Assembly (NCBI GenBank): GCA_040216735.1
Contig: JAVJOO010000004.1
Location: 247,396 to 311,395 of the forward strand
Direction of reading: 5' to 3'
Origin: Alphaproteobacteria bacterium
Lineage (GTDB): Bacteria; Pseudomonadota; Alphaproteobacteria; SHVP01
Length of the DNA: 64,000 nucleotides
Position 1 is the first letter of the stretch. Every line of letters starts with the position of its first letter. Made by a program: the position numbers and the translations under genes. The notes beneath the pieces were generated by a model, which saw only the letters and a list, made by a program, of their open reading frames with translations, was not told the DNA's origin and ran no database searches. Of this stretch, positions 16,913 through 25,167 are shown one piece after another.

Positions 16913-19258
16913 ATGGTCGGTTGGGAAACGGTACCGATGACGTCGACTAAACCTGTAGGTAATGGTCAAACGCCGCGACTCGACGTGGCGACCGATGGCG
17001 GGCGTTCAACCAGCGCCGCATTGCGCTTGCTCAAGACGATCTCAGGCGAACAGATCTTCGACTTTCTCGAGGATCTTCCGATCGGCGTCTTACTCTTCGA
17101 TCAGGACGACCGACTGGTTCGCTACAATCGGAAAGCGCTAGAAGTCGCCGAGCAAAACGCAGCAGCCTACGTCCCGGGCACAACCTTTGAGGATATTGTT
17201 CGTAGCGCCGTCCGTACCGGTATGTTGCGGGTCAGTCCGGATCAGGAGGACGACTACGTCGCAGCGCGACTTGCGCGGCACCGGAACCCCGGGCCGCCGT
17301 TCGAGTTCAAGGCAGGAGAGCTCTGGGTCCAAGTTGCCGAGCACGTCATCGAGGGTGTCGGCACCGTCATTTTTCATACCGATATCACCGACCAGAAGCG
17401 TGTGCAGGCCGCCCTCAGGCAAAGCGAGCAACGTTTTCGCGACTATGCCGAGTCGGCATCGGATTGGCTATGGGAGATCGACGGTGACTTTCGCTGCACC
17501 TACCATGCTGCCCTCGACCAAGTCGACGGTCCCCACATCGACACATTCATTTCACCAATCGGCAAAACGCGCTGGGAAATAGCCGGAATCGAAAATCCGG
17601 AGAGCGACCCGCTTTGGGCGGAACATATTGCCACGCTGAAAGCGAAACGCCCGTTCCGCGATTTTCGTTACACGATGGGCGGCGGCGAAGTGCCGATTCA
17701 GCACTACCGGCTGAACGGTCGCCCGGTATTCGACGAAAACGGCGCGTTCGTCGGCTACCGCGGTTCGACCACAATCGAGACCGAATCGGTGGAAAGGGAA
17801 AAACTGCTCCACCTGCGGCAATCGCAGCTTTCCGAGGCAATCGAGCAGGTACTCGTCGGTGTCGCGCTCTACGACGAGAACGATCGGCTGATTACCCGCA
17901 ACAATCTCGCGCGCGATTTTGGACCGCTTTCCGACTCGGTGAAACCCGGTGCGCGCTTTGAAGATCTGGTCCGCGAATGCGTCGCCGTCGGTTTGTTCCC
18001 GGACGCGGTCGGCCGGGAGGAGGCGTTCATACGCGAGCGTCTCGAGCGGCATCGCAATCCAGGAGAGCCATTCGAGTATCGCCGCGCCGGAAGGTGGATG
18101 GTGGTCCGCGAGACGCGTTTTCAAAGCGGCCACACAATGGCCGTGTTCACGGATATTACTGACATCAAACGGGCCGAGGAGGCCCTCCGCGAAAGCGAGG
18201 CCAAATTCCGCGCGTTGGTCGAAGGATCGTTGCAGGGAGTATGCATCCAGCGCGACCTTAAGCCGGTATTTGCGAATCAGGCCTTTGCAGATATCTATGG
18301 TTTCAAGGATCCGGATGCCGTCCTCGCGATCGATTCGTTACTCCTCCTGTTTCCCCAAGACCAGTGGCAAGAAATCGCGCAAAGCGCTCGCGCGCATGTC
18401 GAGGAATCCCGCCCGCCAATCACGAAAGTCCAGCCGGCGGTGCGGAGGGACGGCGAAATTTTCTATATCGAAAGCCGGATTGGCGTCATTGAGTGGGATG
18501 GGGAGCCGGCGCTACAAGTCTCGGTGATCGACGTCACGGAGCGCGAGACAATGACGCGGCTCAAGGACGAGTTCGTGTCGACGGTGAGCCACGAGCTACG
18601 AACGCCCCTCACGTCGATTAGCGGTGCGCTGGGCCTTATCGCCTCCGGAATGGCCGGGCACGTGCCCCCGAAAATTCGCGAACTGATCGAGATCGCCAAC
18701 AATAACGCCGAGCGGCTTGTCAGATTGATCGGCGACATCCTCGATATTCAGAAAATCGAGTCAGGGCGCGTCGGCGGTCGGCGTGTCGAGGTGGATATCC
18801 AGACCCTGCTGACGACCGCCGCAACAGCCAACCAAGGGTTGGCAGAGAAGAATGGCGTCGTCATTGACGTCGTTGCCGACGCTCGTCCCGTTTCGATCAA
18901 TGGCGATACCGACCAACTGATGCAGGTTATGACCAATCTCCTTTCTAACGCGATCAAGTTTTCGCCGCGGAACGGAAAAATCGAAATGGCGTTCCGGCGC
19001 GACGGCGAGACCGTCGTCATCTCGGTTTCCGACAACGGTCCGGGGGTTCCACCGGAATTCCGCGACAAGATTTTCGAAAAATTCGTTCAAGTGGAGGCTT
19101 CCGACTCGCGGCCGCGTGGCGGTACCGGTTTAGGCCTCAGCATTTGTCGCTCGTTGGTCGAACACCATGGCGGTTCCATGGGGTACGAGGACCGGCCGCA
19201 GGGCGGGGCAAGATTTTGCGTTCGCCTCCCCATCGTGGATAGCGGTGCGACGGGATGA
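16913..19258 (+). CDS. PAS-domain sensor histidine kinase
   Basis: 781 residues, no membrane segment, so a cytoplasmic sensor kinase. Four PAS-like modules: about 45-160, 170-290, 305-415 and 420-540. The first and third are alike (FDQDDRLVRYN / YDENDRLITRN; RHRNPG.PFE). HisKA follows with the phosphoacceptor in VSTVSHELRTPL, then HATPase_c with N-box NLLSNAIKFSP, G1 DNGPGVP, F-box and G2 GGTGLGLS. It has no receiver domain, and no response regulator lies next to it, so the partner is unknown. The ATG at 16913 is preferred because GAGGAAA precedes it; an in-frame ATG at 16811 would add 34 non-conserved residues. Confidence 0.85.
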   Translation: MVGWETVPMTSTKPVGNGQTPRLDVATDGGRSTSAALRLLKTISGEQIFDFLEDLPIGVLLFDQDDRLVRYNRKALEVAEQNAAAYVPGTTFEDIVRSAVRTGMLRVSPDQEDDYVAARLARHRNPGPPFEFKAGELWVQVAEHVIEGVGTVIFHTDITDQKRVQAALRQSEQRFRDYAESASDWLWEIDGDFRCTYHAALDQVDGPHIDTFISPIGKTRWEIAGIENPESDPLWAEHIATLKAKRPFRDFRYTMGGGEVPIQHYRLNGRPVFDENGAFVGYRGSTTIETESVEREKLLHLRQSQLSEAIEQVLVGVALYDENDRLITRNNLARDFGPLSDSVKPGARFEDLVRECVAVGLFPDAVGREEAFIRERLERHRNPGEPFEYRRAGRWMVVRETRFQSGHTMAVFTDITDIKRAEEALRESEAKFRALVEGSLQGVCIQRDLKPVFANQAFADIYGFKDPDAVLAIDSLLLLFPQDQWQEIAQSARAHVEESRPPITKVQPAVRRDGEIFYIESRIGVIEWDGEPALQVSVIDVTERETMTRLKDEFVSTVSHELRTPLTSISGALGLIASGMAGHVPPKIRELIEIANNNAERLVRLIGDILDIQKIESGRVGGRRVEVDIQTLLTTAATANQGLAEKNGVVIDVVADARPVSINGDTDQLMQVMTNLLSNAIKFSPRNGKIEMAFRRDGETVVISVSDNGPGVPPEFRDKIFEKFVQVEASDSRPRGGTGLGLSICRSLVEHHGGSMGYEDRPQGGARFCVRLPIVDSGATG

Positions 19259-19364
19259 TTGGGAATTTATCCACAGGCCGTGCTAACTAAGGGGCGCGAC
19301 GGCACCTAACCTAAAATCGCAAGGGTGCCAAGGAGTATCGATTTAGTGAGGGGGGAGAGCAGGT

Positions 19365-19739
19365 ATGGACGCGCGGGTTTTCGTTAAGAATAGCTTGTCG
19401 AATCGGCCTGTGTGCGTTGGTGCGTCCCGCGCGCAGCATCGCGCGAACAACTATGCGATGGGCCCTCGCCAAGAGGACATCGACCAGCCCGTTGTCGAGG
19501 TTGTGGGCACCTGGAACGAGGCCCTGCCCCGCAATGTTTCGCTGTCGTACCAAGCCGGGCTCGATGACCACCTCAGTGACGCTCAGCTTGAAACCTGGCG
19601 CGAGGCCTGGAAGGCGCGCAAGGCTAACCGCCATTCCGGCGCACTATGGAAGTTCGCGTACATCGTCGGCACTGCCCAGAAAGGTGCGGTAACCGATCCG
19701 GGCGTGAACGCGGGAACTCGCGTCTACGCGGACCTTTAG
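19365..19739 (+). CDS. Hypothetical protein
   Basis: 124 residues, hydrophilic, no signal peptide or membrane segment. A GGGGAGAG ribosome-binding site lies 7-14 nt before the ATG, and codon use resembles the neighbours, so it is likely real. The central part (WNEALPRNVSLSYQAGLDDHLSDAQLETWREAWKARK) is helical and charged. No family recognised. It leads a run of three same-strand unknown genes. Confidence 0.65.
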   Translation: MDARVFVKNSLSNRPVCVGASRAQHRANNYAMGPRQEDIDQPVVEVVGTWNEALPRNVSLSYQAGLDDHLSDAQLETWREAWKARKANRHSGALWKFAYIVGTAQKGAVTDPGVNAGTRVYADL

Positions 19740-19756
19740 GGAGGCCGGATTCCAGT

Positions 19757-20269
19757 ATGGTTGGCATCGCCCGCATAATATTGAGCGCGCTGCCGCGGGT
19801 GACGCACGGTGCGCGACTTCACGTCGTACCGAAACTGGCGACGCCGGTCGGCCGCGAAGCGATCGCCTTGGGCGACGGACCGAACGAAATGCGCCACATC
19901 CCGGGTCACGCCTTGGATCGCTCGGGCCTATGCGTCTTGATCGTCAATGCGGGGGTCGAACCGGTCGTGGTTTCGGAGATCGGCTTGATGGGACGGTTAG
20001 GCCGGCCGCGCGTCACGATGCGTGAACCCTTGCTTCACGATTCCGGGGAATGGCCACGGCATCTGCAGCCCGGCGAATCGGTAGTCGCCTACTTTGCCTC
20101 GAATATCAAACGTCACCCGGTTTTGCCGCAGGTCCGACGCGCCTTTGTTGCCGACGAGGGCGGGCGGATGTTCACGGCAAGCAGCCCGGCCTTGCACTTC
20201 TTCGTTCGCGAATATGCCGAGTATGCCGCGATACGGCGCTTGGCGGCGCCGCCCGAACCGCTCGGATAG
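19757..20269 (+). CDS. Hypothetical protein, predicted beta-rich
   Basis: 170 residues from the ATG at 19757, 17 bp after the previous stop. The stretches LCVLIVNAGVEPVVVSEIGLMG and LQPGESVVAYFASNI alternate hydrophobic strands and turns in the manner of an immunoglobulin-like or phage-baseplate-like sandwich, but no family is recognised. No export signal. The longer frame starting at 19646 would overlap the upstream gene and is not favoured. Confidence 0.65.
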   Translation: MVGIARIILSALPRVTHGARLHVVPKLATPVGREAIALGDGPNEMRHIPGHALDRSGLCVLIVNAGVEPVVVSEIGLMGRLGRPRVTMREPLLHDSGEWPRHLQPGESVVAYFASNIKRHPVLPQVRRAFVADEGGRMFTASSPALHFFVREYAEYAAIRRLAAPPEPLG

Positions 20270-20273
20270 CGCC

Positions 20274-20855
20274 GTGAACGATCGTTGGCAGCGCCCGTTG
20301 AAGCCCGGCGAACGCCGCCGGCGGGAATACGGTATGCCGCGCCGCAACTGGGTTGTCGTGGTGATCATCATTGCCGCGATTGCCGTTTGGCAGTACCGGG
20401 GCGGCGGCACGTCCTTTGATGTCGCGCCCGACCTGCGCAACTACTCGCGCGATGAATTCGACGCGGCCAAGGTCCTAATGACGGCCGGATTCGCCATCGT
20501 GACGACCCCGGCCGCTTGCCAGCAGAAGTTCGATGCCTTCGAAGACGATCGCGTATGGGAAACAGCCGTGGCCGCGTGGAACGACCGGCACGAAGCGCTC
20601 ATGGCGAAGGTGCTGCAAATCTCACAAGAGACCGGTCTGAGCGGCGCTCGTGGCCGGGACGCGATGAGGAACGATGCGCTCCGCCTGGTCGAAACGCGAC
20701 TGCGGCAGTGGCAGGGCCGCGAAGCCCTCCAGTGCATCCGCTTCGTCGAGCAAATGAACAGCGGTATTTGGGATCTCACCGCGCTACCCGAACTTCCCAA
20801 CATGATCGCCACCGTCCAAGCCGCGCCGGCAGAGCCGAAGGAAAGTGGCGAGTAG
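20274..20855 (+). CDS. Hypothetical membrane-anchored protein
   Basis: 193 residues from a GTG 4 bp after the preceding stop; an ATG at 20334 is an alternative start with a better upstream purine run. A basic segment (RRREYGMPRRN) precedes one transmembrane helix (WVVVVIIIAAIAVW), predicting a short cytoplasmic tail and a soluble periplasmic domain. Two Cys (in PAACQQKF and ALQCIRF) could pair. Function unknown; the tight spacing suggests co-transcription with the two genes before it. Confidence 0.65.
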   Translation: MNDRWQRPLKPGERRRREYGMPRRNWVVVVIIIAAIAVWQYRGGGTSFDVAPDLRNYSRDEFDAAKVLMTAGFAIVTTPAACQQKFDAFEDDRVWETAVAAWNDRHEALMAKVLQISQETGLSGARGRDAMRNDALRLVETRLRQWQGREALQCIRFVEQMNSGIWDLTALPELPNMIATVQAAPAEPKESGE

Positions 20856-20875
20856 GGGAGCCGTACCGCCGGCCG

Positions 20876-21517
20876 CTAGCGCACGTGATCGAGCCAGCGC
20901 AAAACGCCCATCATCAAAACGGTCCCGCCGAGCATCCAAACGGGCCCAAAGAACCAGAGGGTAACGAGGATCGCGGCGTAGAGGCCGCGCATACCGAGCG
21001 TGTAGTGCAGCGCCCCCCGATCGATCATTGCCTTGCACACACGGCGCTGGCTTGCCGGTGCCCGCGTGGGCGGAACGTTGAGTTCCAACGTGAGGTGATT
21101 GTAGTAACGTAGCGCCCACGAAAAGTTCATGAAATTGGCAAAAAAGGTAATGGTCAGCAACAAGACCTTCGATAGGAACACGGCGTCGCTGGCGCTACCG
21201 AGAAGGTTGAGCCGGTGCAGAAACGTTGGAACGCCGTTCGACGAAATCAAAAAACTGAGAAGCCCGATCGCAACGATGATCGATGAGGAAGCCAGCATCG
21301 ACGTCGCGGTGATCCAGTTGCGCAAGGTGTGGACAACAACCATGTCGCGGCTGTCCTCGATCACGCTGTCGACCCAGGCGTGACGCAAGATGTGGGCGAG
21401 GCCTGACGCGGTGCGCTCGGGATTACGGCGAACCTCGCGGGCAAGCATGAGGTGATAGCCTGCAAAAAGTGCGACGCTCAGTGCCACCAGCGTCGTTTCG
21501 ATCCAACTGACAGTCAC
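20876..21517 (-). CDS. DUF599 family membrane protein
   Basis: 213 residues with four to five membrane segments (about 7-26, 65-92, 110-135, 175-207). HTLRNWITATSMLASSSI and NFMNFSWALRYYNHLTLELN are the recognisable blocks of DUF599, a family of uncharacterised bacterial inner-membrane proteins. It is convergent with the preceding hypothetical gene and divergent from the MarR regulator, with which it shares the spacer at 21518-21701. Confidence 0.85.
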   Translation of the reverse strand: MTVSWIETTLVALSVALFAGYHLMLAREVRRNPERTASGLAHILRHAWVDSVIEDSRDMVVVHTLRNWITATSMLASSSIIVAIGLLSFLISSNGVPTFLHRLNLLGSASDAVFLSKVLLLTITFFANFMNFSWALRYYNHLTLELNVPPTRAPASQRRVCKAMIDRGALHYTLGMRGLYAAILVTLWFFGPVWMLGGTVLMMGVLRWLDHVR

Positions 21518-21648
21518 GATTTGATCTCCGTTCGGGTGCTCCTAGACCAAGTGTGAAGCGGTGGGTGTTGCAAAGTCGGTGCGCGAGGAGCCGTGCCAGG
21601 CCAATGATAGCGTTAGTCCGGACCACGGTAAAAAACAGACCCGCACAC

Positions 21649-21676
21649 TTGACAACATTATTGTCATTATTAAAAT
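21649..21676 (+). promoter_or_regulatory. Sigma-70-type promoter of the marR operon
   Basis: TTGACA at 21649-21654, a 16-bp spacer, and TAAAAT at 21671-21676 (5 of 6 to TATAAT). The expected start of transcription is about 21683, some 20 nt before the first gene. Both hexamers lie inside or at the edge of the palindromic operators, so bound repressor would exclude RNA polymerase. Confidence 0.7.
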
Positions 21677-21692
21677 GACAATAATGTTGTCA
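21650..21692. promoter_or_regulatory. Double MarR-type operator (perfect palindrome with 18-bp arms)
   Basis: Arms GACAACATTATTGTCATT (21651-21668) and its exact reverse complement (21674-21691) flank the 5-bp centre ATTAA. Each arm plus one flanking base is itself a dyad: TGACAA-N5-TTGTCA at 21650-21666 and again at 21676-21692, centre to centre 26 bp. Two MarR dimers could therefore sit side by side over the promoter. Position directly before the MarR gene implies autoregulation. Confidence 0.8.
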
Positions 21693-21701
21693 TTATAGGC
21701 G

Positions 21702-22169
21702 GTGGGCGTGTCCAATACAAAAAACCTCTCGGCCGTTACCCAAGAGATCCGTTCGGCATTTCACCTGTTGAAAACGTTGGGGGATGCGCTCCACGCGGAC
21801 ACCGGGGTTACAACGTCGATGCGGGGTGTCCTGGAGACGCTCGTCGTCAACGGCCCGCAAACGGTACCTCAGGTCGCGGCGGCTAAAAGCGTCAGTCGCC
21901 AACACATCCAGCAGTTGGTCGACCCTCTTGTCGCGGCAGGCCTCGCGGCGTTGCAGGACAATCCCGGTCACAAACGCTCGCCAATCGTGACAGCCACTCG
22001 GCGCGGGAACGATTTGTTCGAATCGATGCAACGCAAAGAAGCCGTGCTGTTCCAAAAACTTGCCCGAGACCATAACGCGGGCGACCTCAAAGCCACGCTC
22101 TCGACTCTAAGCGTACTCAACAAGAACCTCGCACTCATTGCAAAGGAGCTCACCGATGTTTCCTCATAA
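21702..22169 (+). CDS. MarR-family transcriptional regulator
   Basis: 155 residues. The winged helix-turn-helix is visible: helix pair QTVPQVAAAKSVSRQHIQQLVDPLVAAGL, then the wing (QDNPGHKRSPIVTATRRG), flanked by dimerisation helices at both ends, as in MarR. Effector unknown. The start is a GTG (21702; a second GTG at 21708 is possible) just downstream of a palindromic double operator, so it very probably represses its own operon. Its 3' end overlaps the next gene by 14 nt. Confidence 0.9.
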   Translation: MGVSNTKNLSAVTQEIRSAFHLLKTLGDALHADTGVTTSMRGVLETLVVNGPQTVPQVAAAKSVSRQHIQQLVDPLVAAGLAALQDNPGHKRSPIVTATRRGNDLFESMQRKEAVLFQKLARDHNAGDLKATLSTLSVLNKNLALIAKELTDVSS

Positions 22170-22404
22170 ATTGAACGGTCGGCGTTGGTTGACGGGCGCA
22201 GTTGCGGTTGGTGCCGTGATCGTCGCGGGCTCAGCCTTCGCGCTCTGGTCTTGGAATACGCTGGCGGTAGACCTCTTCGACGCGCCGCGCATCGCTTACC
22301 GCCATGCCGTCGCGGTCGTGATGTCGGTTCTATTTGTCAAGTGGCTCCTGTTCCCCGGAAATCGCGGGCGGTTCCGACACATGTCAAAAGAGGTGGCAGA
22401 ATGA
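22156..22404 (+). CDS. Small two-helix membrane protein
   Basis: 82 residues from the ATG at 22156 (AAGGAG 7 nt upstream), starting inside the MarR gene. Two hydrophobic segments (about 13-33 and 51-67) separated by LAVDLFDAPRIAYRHA; both ends are basic, so a hairpin with cytoplasmic termini is likely. The ATGA overlap with the methyltransferase gene shows tight coupling. No family recognised. Confidence 0.75.
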   Translation: MFPHKLNGRRWLTGAVAVGAVIVAGSAFALWSWNTLAVDLFDAPRIAYRHAVAVVMSVLFVKWLLFPGNRGRFRHMSKEVAE

Positions 22405-23018
22405 GCGTCCGTCAGGCGATCGTCGCGCAGTTCAGGCAACCCCACGGGCCGGTCGGTGGTTTGGCGGGCTGGGTGATGGCCAACCGTTCGTCGAACCGCG
22501 ACCGCAACAAGTGGACTGTCGACCTCCTCGATATTGATGCAACCACTCGCGTCCTTGAAATCGGCTGTGGACCGGGCCTTGCCCTCAACCATGCGGCGGC
22601 CCGCGCGCACCAAGGACTGGTCGTCGGTGTCGATCACTCCATGACGATGCTCCGTCAGGCGGCGCGGCGAAACGATGCGGCTGTTACCGCGGGTCGGTTG
22701 GCCCTGCTTCTCGGTAGCATCGATAACCTTCCGGCGTTCCAATCGACATTCGACAGAATATTCTCCGTCAATGTCGTTCAGTTCCTGGACGACAAGTCGG
22801 CGGCTTTCCGCACGATGTACGGACTGCTGGCGCCAAGCGGCGTACTCGCGACGACCTATATGCCGCGGTCACGCAATCCAACGCGCGACAATGCGTTGAA
22901 GATGGCCGACGTCATCGCGAACGCAATGACCGGCGCGGGTTTCGATTCGATCCGATTTGAAGAGCTTGTTCTGAAGCCGGTTTCGGCTGTGTGTGTCGTG
23001 GGGCGCCGCCCCGCGTGA
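22401..23018 (+). CDS. Class I SAM-dependent methyltransferase
   Basis: 205 residues. Motif I VLEIGCGPGLALNHA (near residues 50-64), acidic motif II VVGVDHS, and a post-motif FDRIFSVNVVQFL are those of the UbiE/Coq5-type class I fold. Substrate unknown. It starts with an ATGA overlap with the small membrane protein and ends with a GTGA overlap with the nucleoside hydrolase, placing it in the middle of the MarR-controlled operon. Confidence 0.9.
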   Translation: MSVRQAIVAQFRQPHGPVGGLAGWVMANRSSNRDRNKWTVDLLDIDATTRVLEIGCGPGLALNHAAARAHQGLVVGVDHSMTMLRQAARRNDAAVTAGRLALLLGSIDNLPAFQSTFDRIFSVNVVQFLDDKSAAFRTMYGLLAPSGVLATTYMPRSRNPTRDNALKMADVIANAMTGAGFDSIRFEELVLKPVSAVCVVGRRPA

Positions 23019-24016
23019 GAGCGTTGGTGGCGCTCGTACTATGCGGAGTGTTCCTCGCGTCTGCGAGTGGGTCGGCACGGGATATCTGGATCGACACCGA
23101 CCCCGCGTGTGGAGCGGCACGCACCGACGATGTCGACGATTGTTGGGCCCTGGTGGCGGCCCTCCGGTCGCCCAACCTCAATATTATTGGCGTCAGTTCG
23201 GTATTCGGCAATGAAACGGTCGAGCGGACCACAGCGAGCCTCCATGACGTGCTGCGTGTCGTTGCTACCGAGTTACGTGGTACCGTGATGCCGCCGGTCT
23301 TTCCCGGGGCGGGGCAAGCAGGAAAGAAATCGGCCGACGTCTCAGCTGCCGTCCTGGGGATGGCGGCAGCTCTTGAGAGACAATCCCTCACATTGGTGGC
23401 GTTGGGTCCGTTGACCAACATCGCGGCACTGCTGACGCTGCGACCGGACCTAACCCATCGCATCGATGCGATCGTCGCCGTCGCCGGTCAGCGACCGGGC
23501 CAACGCTTCACCGTCGGTCGGTCAAAGATACTCCATTTGCACGATTTCAATGTGCGTAAGGATGCCGAAGCCGTCGCCACCGTATTGCGGTCTCGCATTT
23601 CGCTCCACCTTGTGCCATTCGACGCGGCCAAGCAGATCACCGTCGCCGCCAAAGACTTGGACAAGATGACCCGTCGGGGCGGTGTCGACGCTTGGCTGGC
23701 CGTGCAATCCCGGGCATGGCTGTCCTTTTGGCAAGACGACCTGAAGGCTGACGGGTTCCATCCCTTTGACGCTCTCGCGGTGTCCTACGTGGCGTCGCTG
23801 CAGAACTTCGATTGCCAACAATTCGCGGTGAAACGCATTGATCGCCGCGGGTTGTTCGTCGAGCGCGACACGCTTGAATTCTCTGATGCAATCGTCGGCG
23901 ACAAAACGGCGAGGGTCTGTACCGTGGTCTCGCCGGCTCTGTCCGCCGATCCGCTTAGGCTGGTCGGATTGCGTCAATCCGGTGGCATGCCGTCCGATCC
24001 TGTCGGGTACCGCTAG
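23015..24016 (+). CDS. Exported nucleoside hydrolase-like protein
   Basis: 333 residues. A signal peptide (LVALVLCGVFLASASGSA) predicts export. Nucleoside N-ribohydrolase landmarks follow: IDTDP, LVALGPLTNIA, LHDFNVRKDAEA and FHPFDALAVSY. The usual calcium motif DxDPxxDDxxAL is here stretched: DTDPACGAARTDDVDDCWAL, with extra residues between the first Asp and the Asp pair. Probably hydrolyses a ribosylated base or related compound in the periplasm. The GTG start overlaps the methyltransferase stop by 4 nt; a GTG at 22991 is also in frame. Confidence 0.85.
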   Translation: MRALVALVLCGVFLASASGSARDIWIDTDPACGAARTDDVDDCWALVAALRSPNLNIIGVSSVFGNETVERTTASLHDVLRVVATELRGTVMPPVFPGAGQAGKKSADVSAAVLGMAAALERQSLTLVALGPLTNIAALLTLRPDLTHRIDAIVAVAGQRPGQRFTVGRSKILHLHDFNVRKDAEAVATVLRSRISLHLVPFDAAKQITVAAKDLDKMTRRGGVDAWLAVQSRAWLSFWQDDLKADGFHPFDALAVSYVASLQNFDCQQFAVKRIDRRGLFVERDTLEFSDAIVGDKTARVCTVVSPALSADPLRLVGLRQSGGMPSDPVGYR

Positions 24017-24054
24017 GAATCTGGCACCGATGGATAGCGGCGCGGCAATAAGCG

Positions 24055-24261
24055 ATGCACAATAGTCCGATGCAACAAGCTAGACACATTGCTGCCTTGG
24101 TCTTGATGGGACTAGTCATCATCGTTGCCGTACAGAACGTCGAGAGTGCGGATGTGCGTTTTCTCGTCTGGACGTTCTCGGCGCCGCGCGTCTTGCTTCT
24201 ATTCGCTGTGTTTTGCGCGGGCGCTATCGTTGGATGGCTCGCCCACCGACCGAAGCCCTAA
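24055..24261 (+). CDS. LapA-family (DUF1049) small membrane protein
   Basis: 68 residues (63 if the ATG at 24070 is used). Two membrane helices, with the family pattern VAVQNVESADVRFLVW then LLLFAVFCAGAIVGWLAH, as in LapA, which works in lipopolysaccharide assembly in enterobacteria. Last gene of the MarR-led run; its stop overlaps the convergent exonuclease gene by 4 bp. Confidence 0.8.
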   Translation: MHNSPMQQARHIAALVLMGLVIIVAVQNVESADVRFLVWTFSAPRVLLLFAVFCAGAIVGWLAHRPKP

Positions 24262-25031
24262 GGCTCCAGCACGCACCATACCGGCACGTGATCCGATGGT
24301 TGGGTGCGGCCGCGCTCGTTGCGGTCGATCCCGGCCTCGACCAACCGGTCGGCGACGCGGGGCGACAGCAAAATGTGATCGATGCGGATGCCGTGGTTCT
24401 TTTCCCAAGCACCGCGCTGGTAGTCGTAATAGCTCCACGCCTGGGCCAGGTCGGGATGTAACGCGCGGAAGGATTCGGTGAGGCCGAGATAGTTGATCTC
24501 GCGCCACAGGGCCCGCGACTGGGGATGCGCGATCGCGTCGTCTAGAAAAGCGCCTGGGTCGAACAAGTCCTCGGCCTCCGGGGCGATGTTCCAGTCGCCG
24601 CCCAGGGCAAAATCCACATCGTCCTCAAGCAAGGTACGGGCACGTTCGCGCAGGTGCCCCATCCAACGCAGTTTGTAATCGAATTTTTCGGTGCCCAGCG
24701 GATTGCCGTTAGGCAGGTAAAGCGAACCGATCCGCAGCCCCAATATCGTGGCTTCGATATAGCGCGACTGATCGTCGTCGGTGTTGCCCGGGAGGCCGCG
24801 GATGACATCCTCCATTGGGTGCTTCGAGAGGATGGCCACACCGTTGTAGGTCCTTTGTCCGTGAATCGCGACGGTGTAGCCGAGGTCCTCAATTTCGAGG
24901 GCGGGAAACTTGTCGTCGGCGACCTTGGTTTCCTGCAGTAACAGCACATCGGGCGACGTCGCGCGCAGGTAGTCGCACACGTGGGGGACGCGCACTTTGA
25001 TCGAATTGACGTTCCAGGTGACGATTTTCAT
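24258..25031 (-). CDS. xth: Exodeoxyribonuclease III
   Basis: 257-residue AP endonuclease / 3'-5' exonuclease of base-excision repair. MKIVTWNVNSIKVR at the N-terminus, LQETKV (metal-binding Glu), GDWNIAPEAEDL and the closing RIDHILLSP ... SDHVPV (catalytic Asp/His) are all in place. The ATG at 25031 is the family start; the frame runs further upstream without homology. Convergent with the LapA-like gene. Confidence 0.95.
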   Translation of the reverse strand: MKIVTWNVNSIKVRVPHVCDYLRATSPDVLLLQETKVADDKFPALEIEDLGYTVAIHGQRTYNGVAILSKHPMEDVIRGLPGNTDDDQSRYIEATILGLRIGSLYLPNGNPLGTEKFDYKLRWMGHLRERARTLLEDDVDFALGGDWNIAPEAEDLFDPGAFLDDAIAHPQSRALWREINYLGLTESFRALHPDLAQAWSYYDYQRGAWEKNHGIRIDHILLSPRVADRLVEAGIDRNERGRTQPSDHVPVWCVLEP

Positions 25032-25167
25032 GGGACCGCTGGCGCAGGGACCAAAAGGTGAGGCAGGTGACGGGATAGCACGTCCACGCACCGGGGCAAA
25101 GGCGGGTCGATGTTGTGCATCGGAGGGGCATCGATGTGGTACATCAGACGAACAAGGGAGCCTGCCC

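Noticed and set aside
19267-19275. Consensus DnaA box TTATCCACA after the histidine kinase gene
   Set aside because: A single box (with another at 44750-44758) without clustering, an AT-rich unwinding region or origin genes is not an origin.
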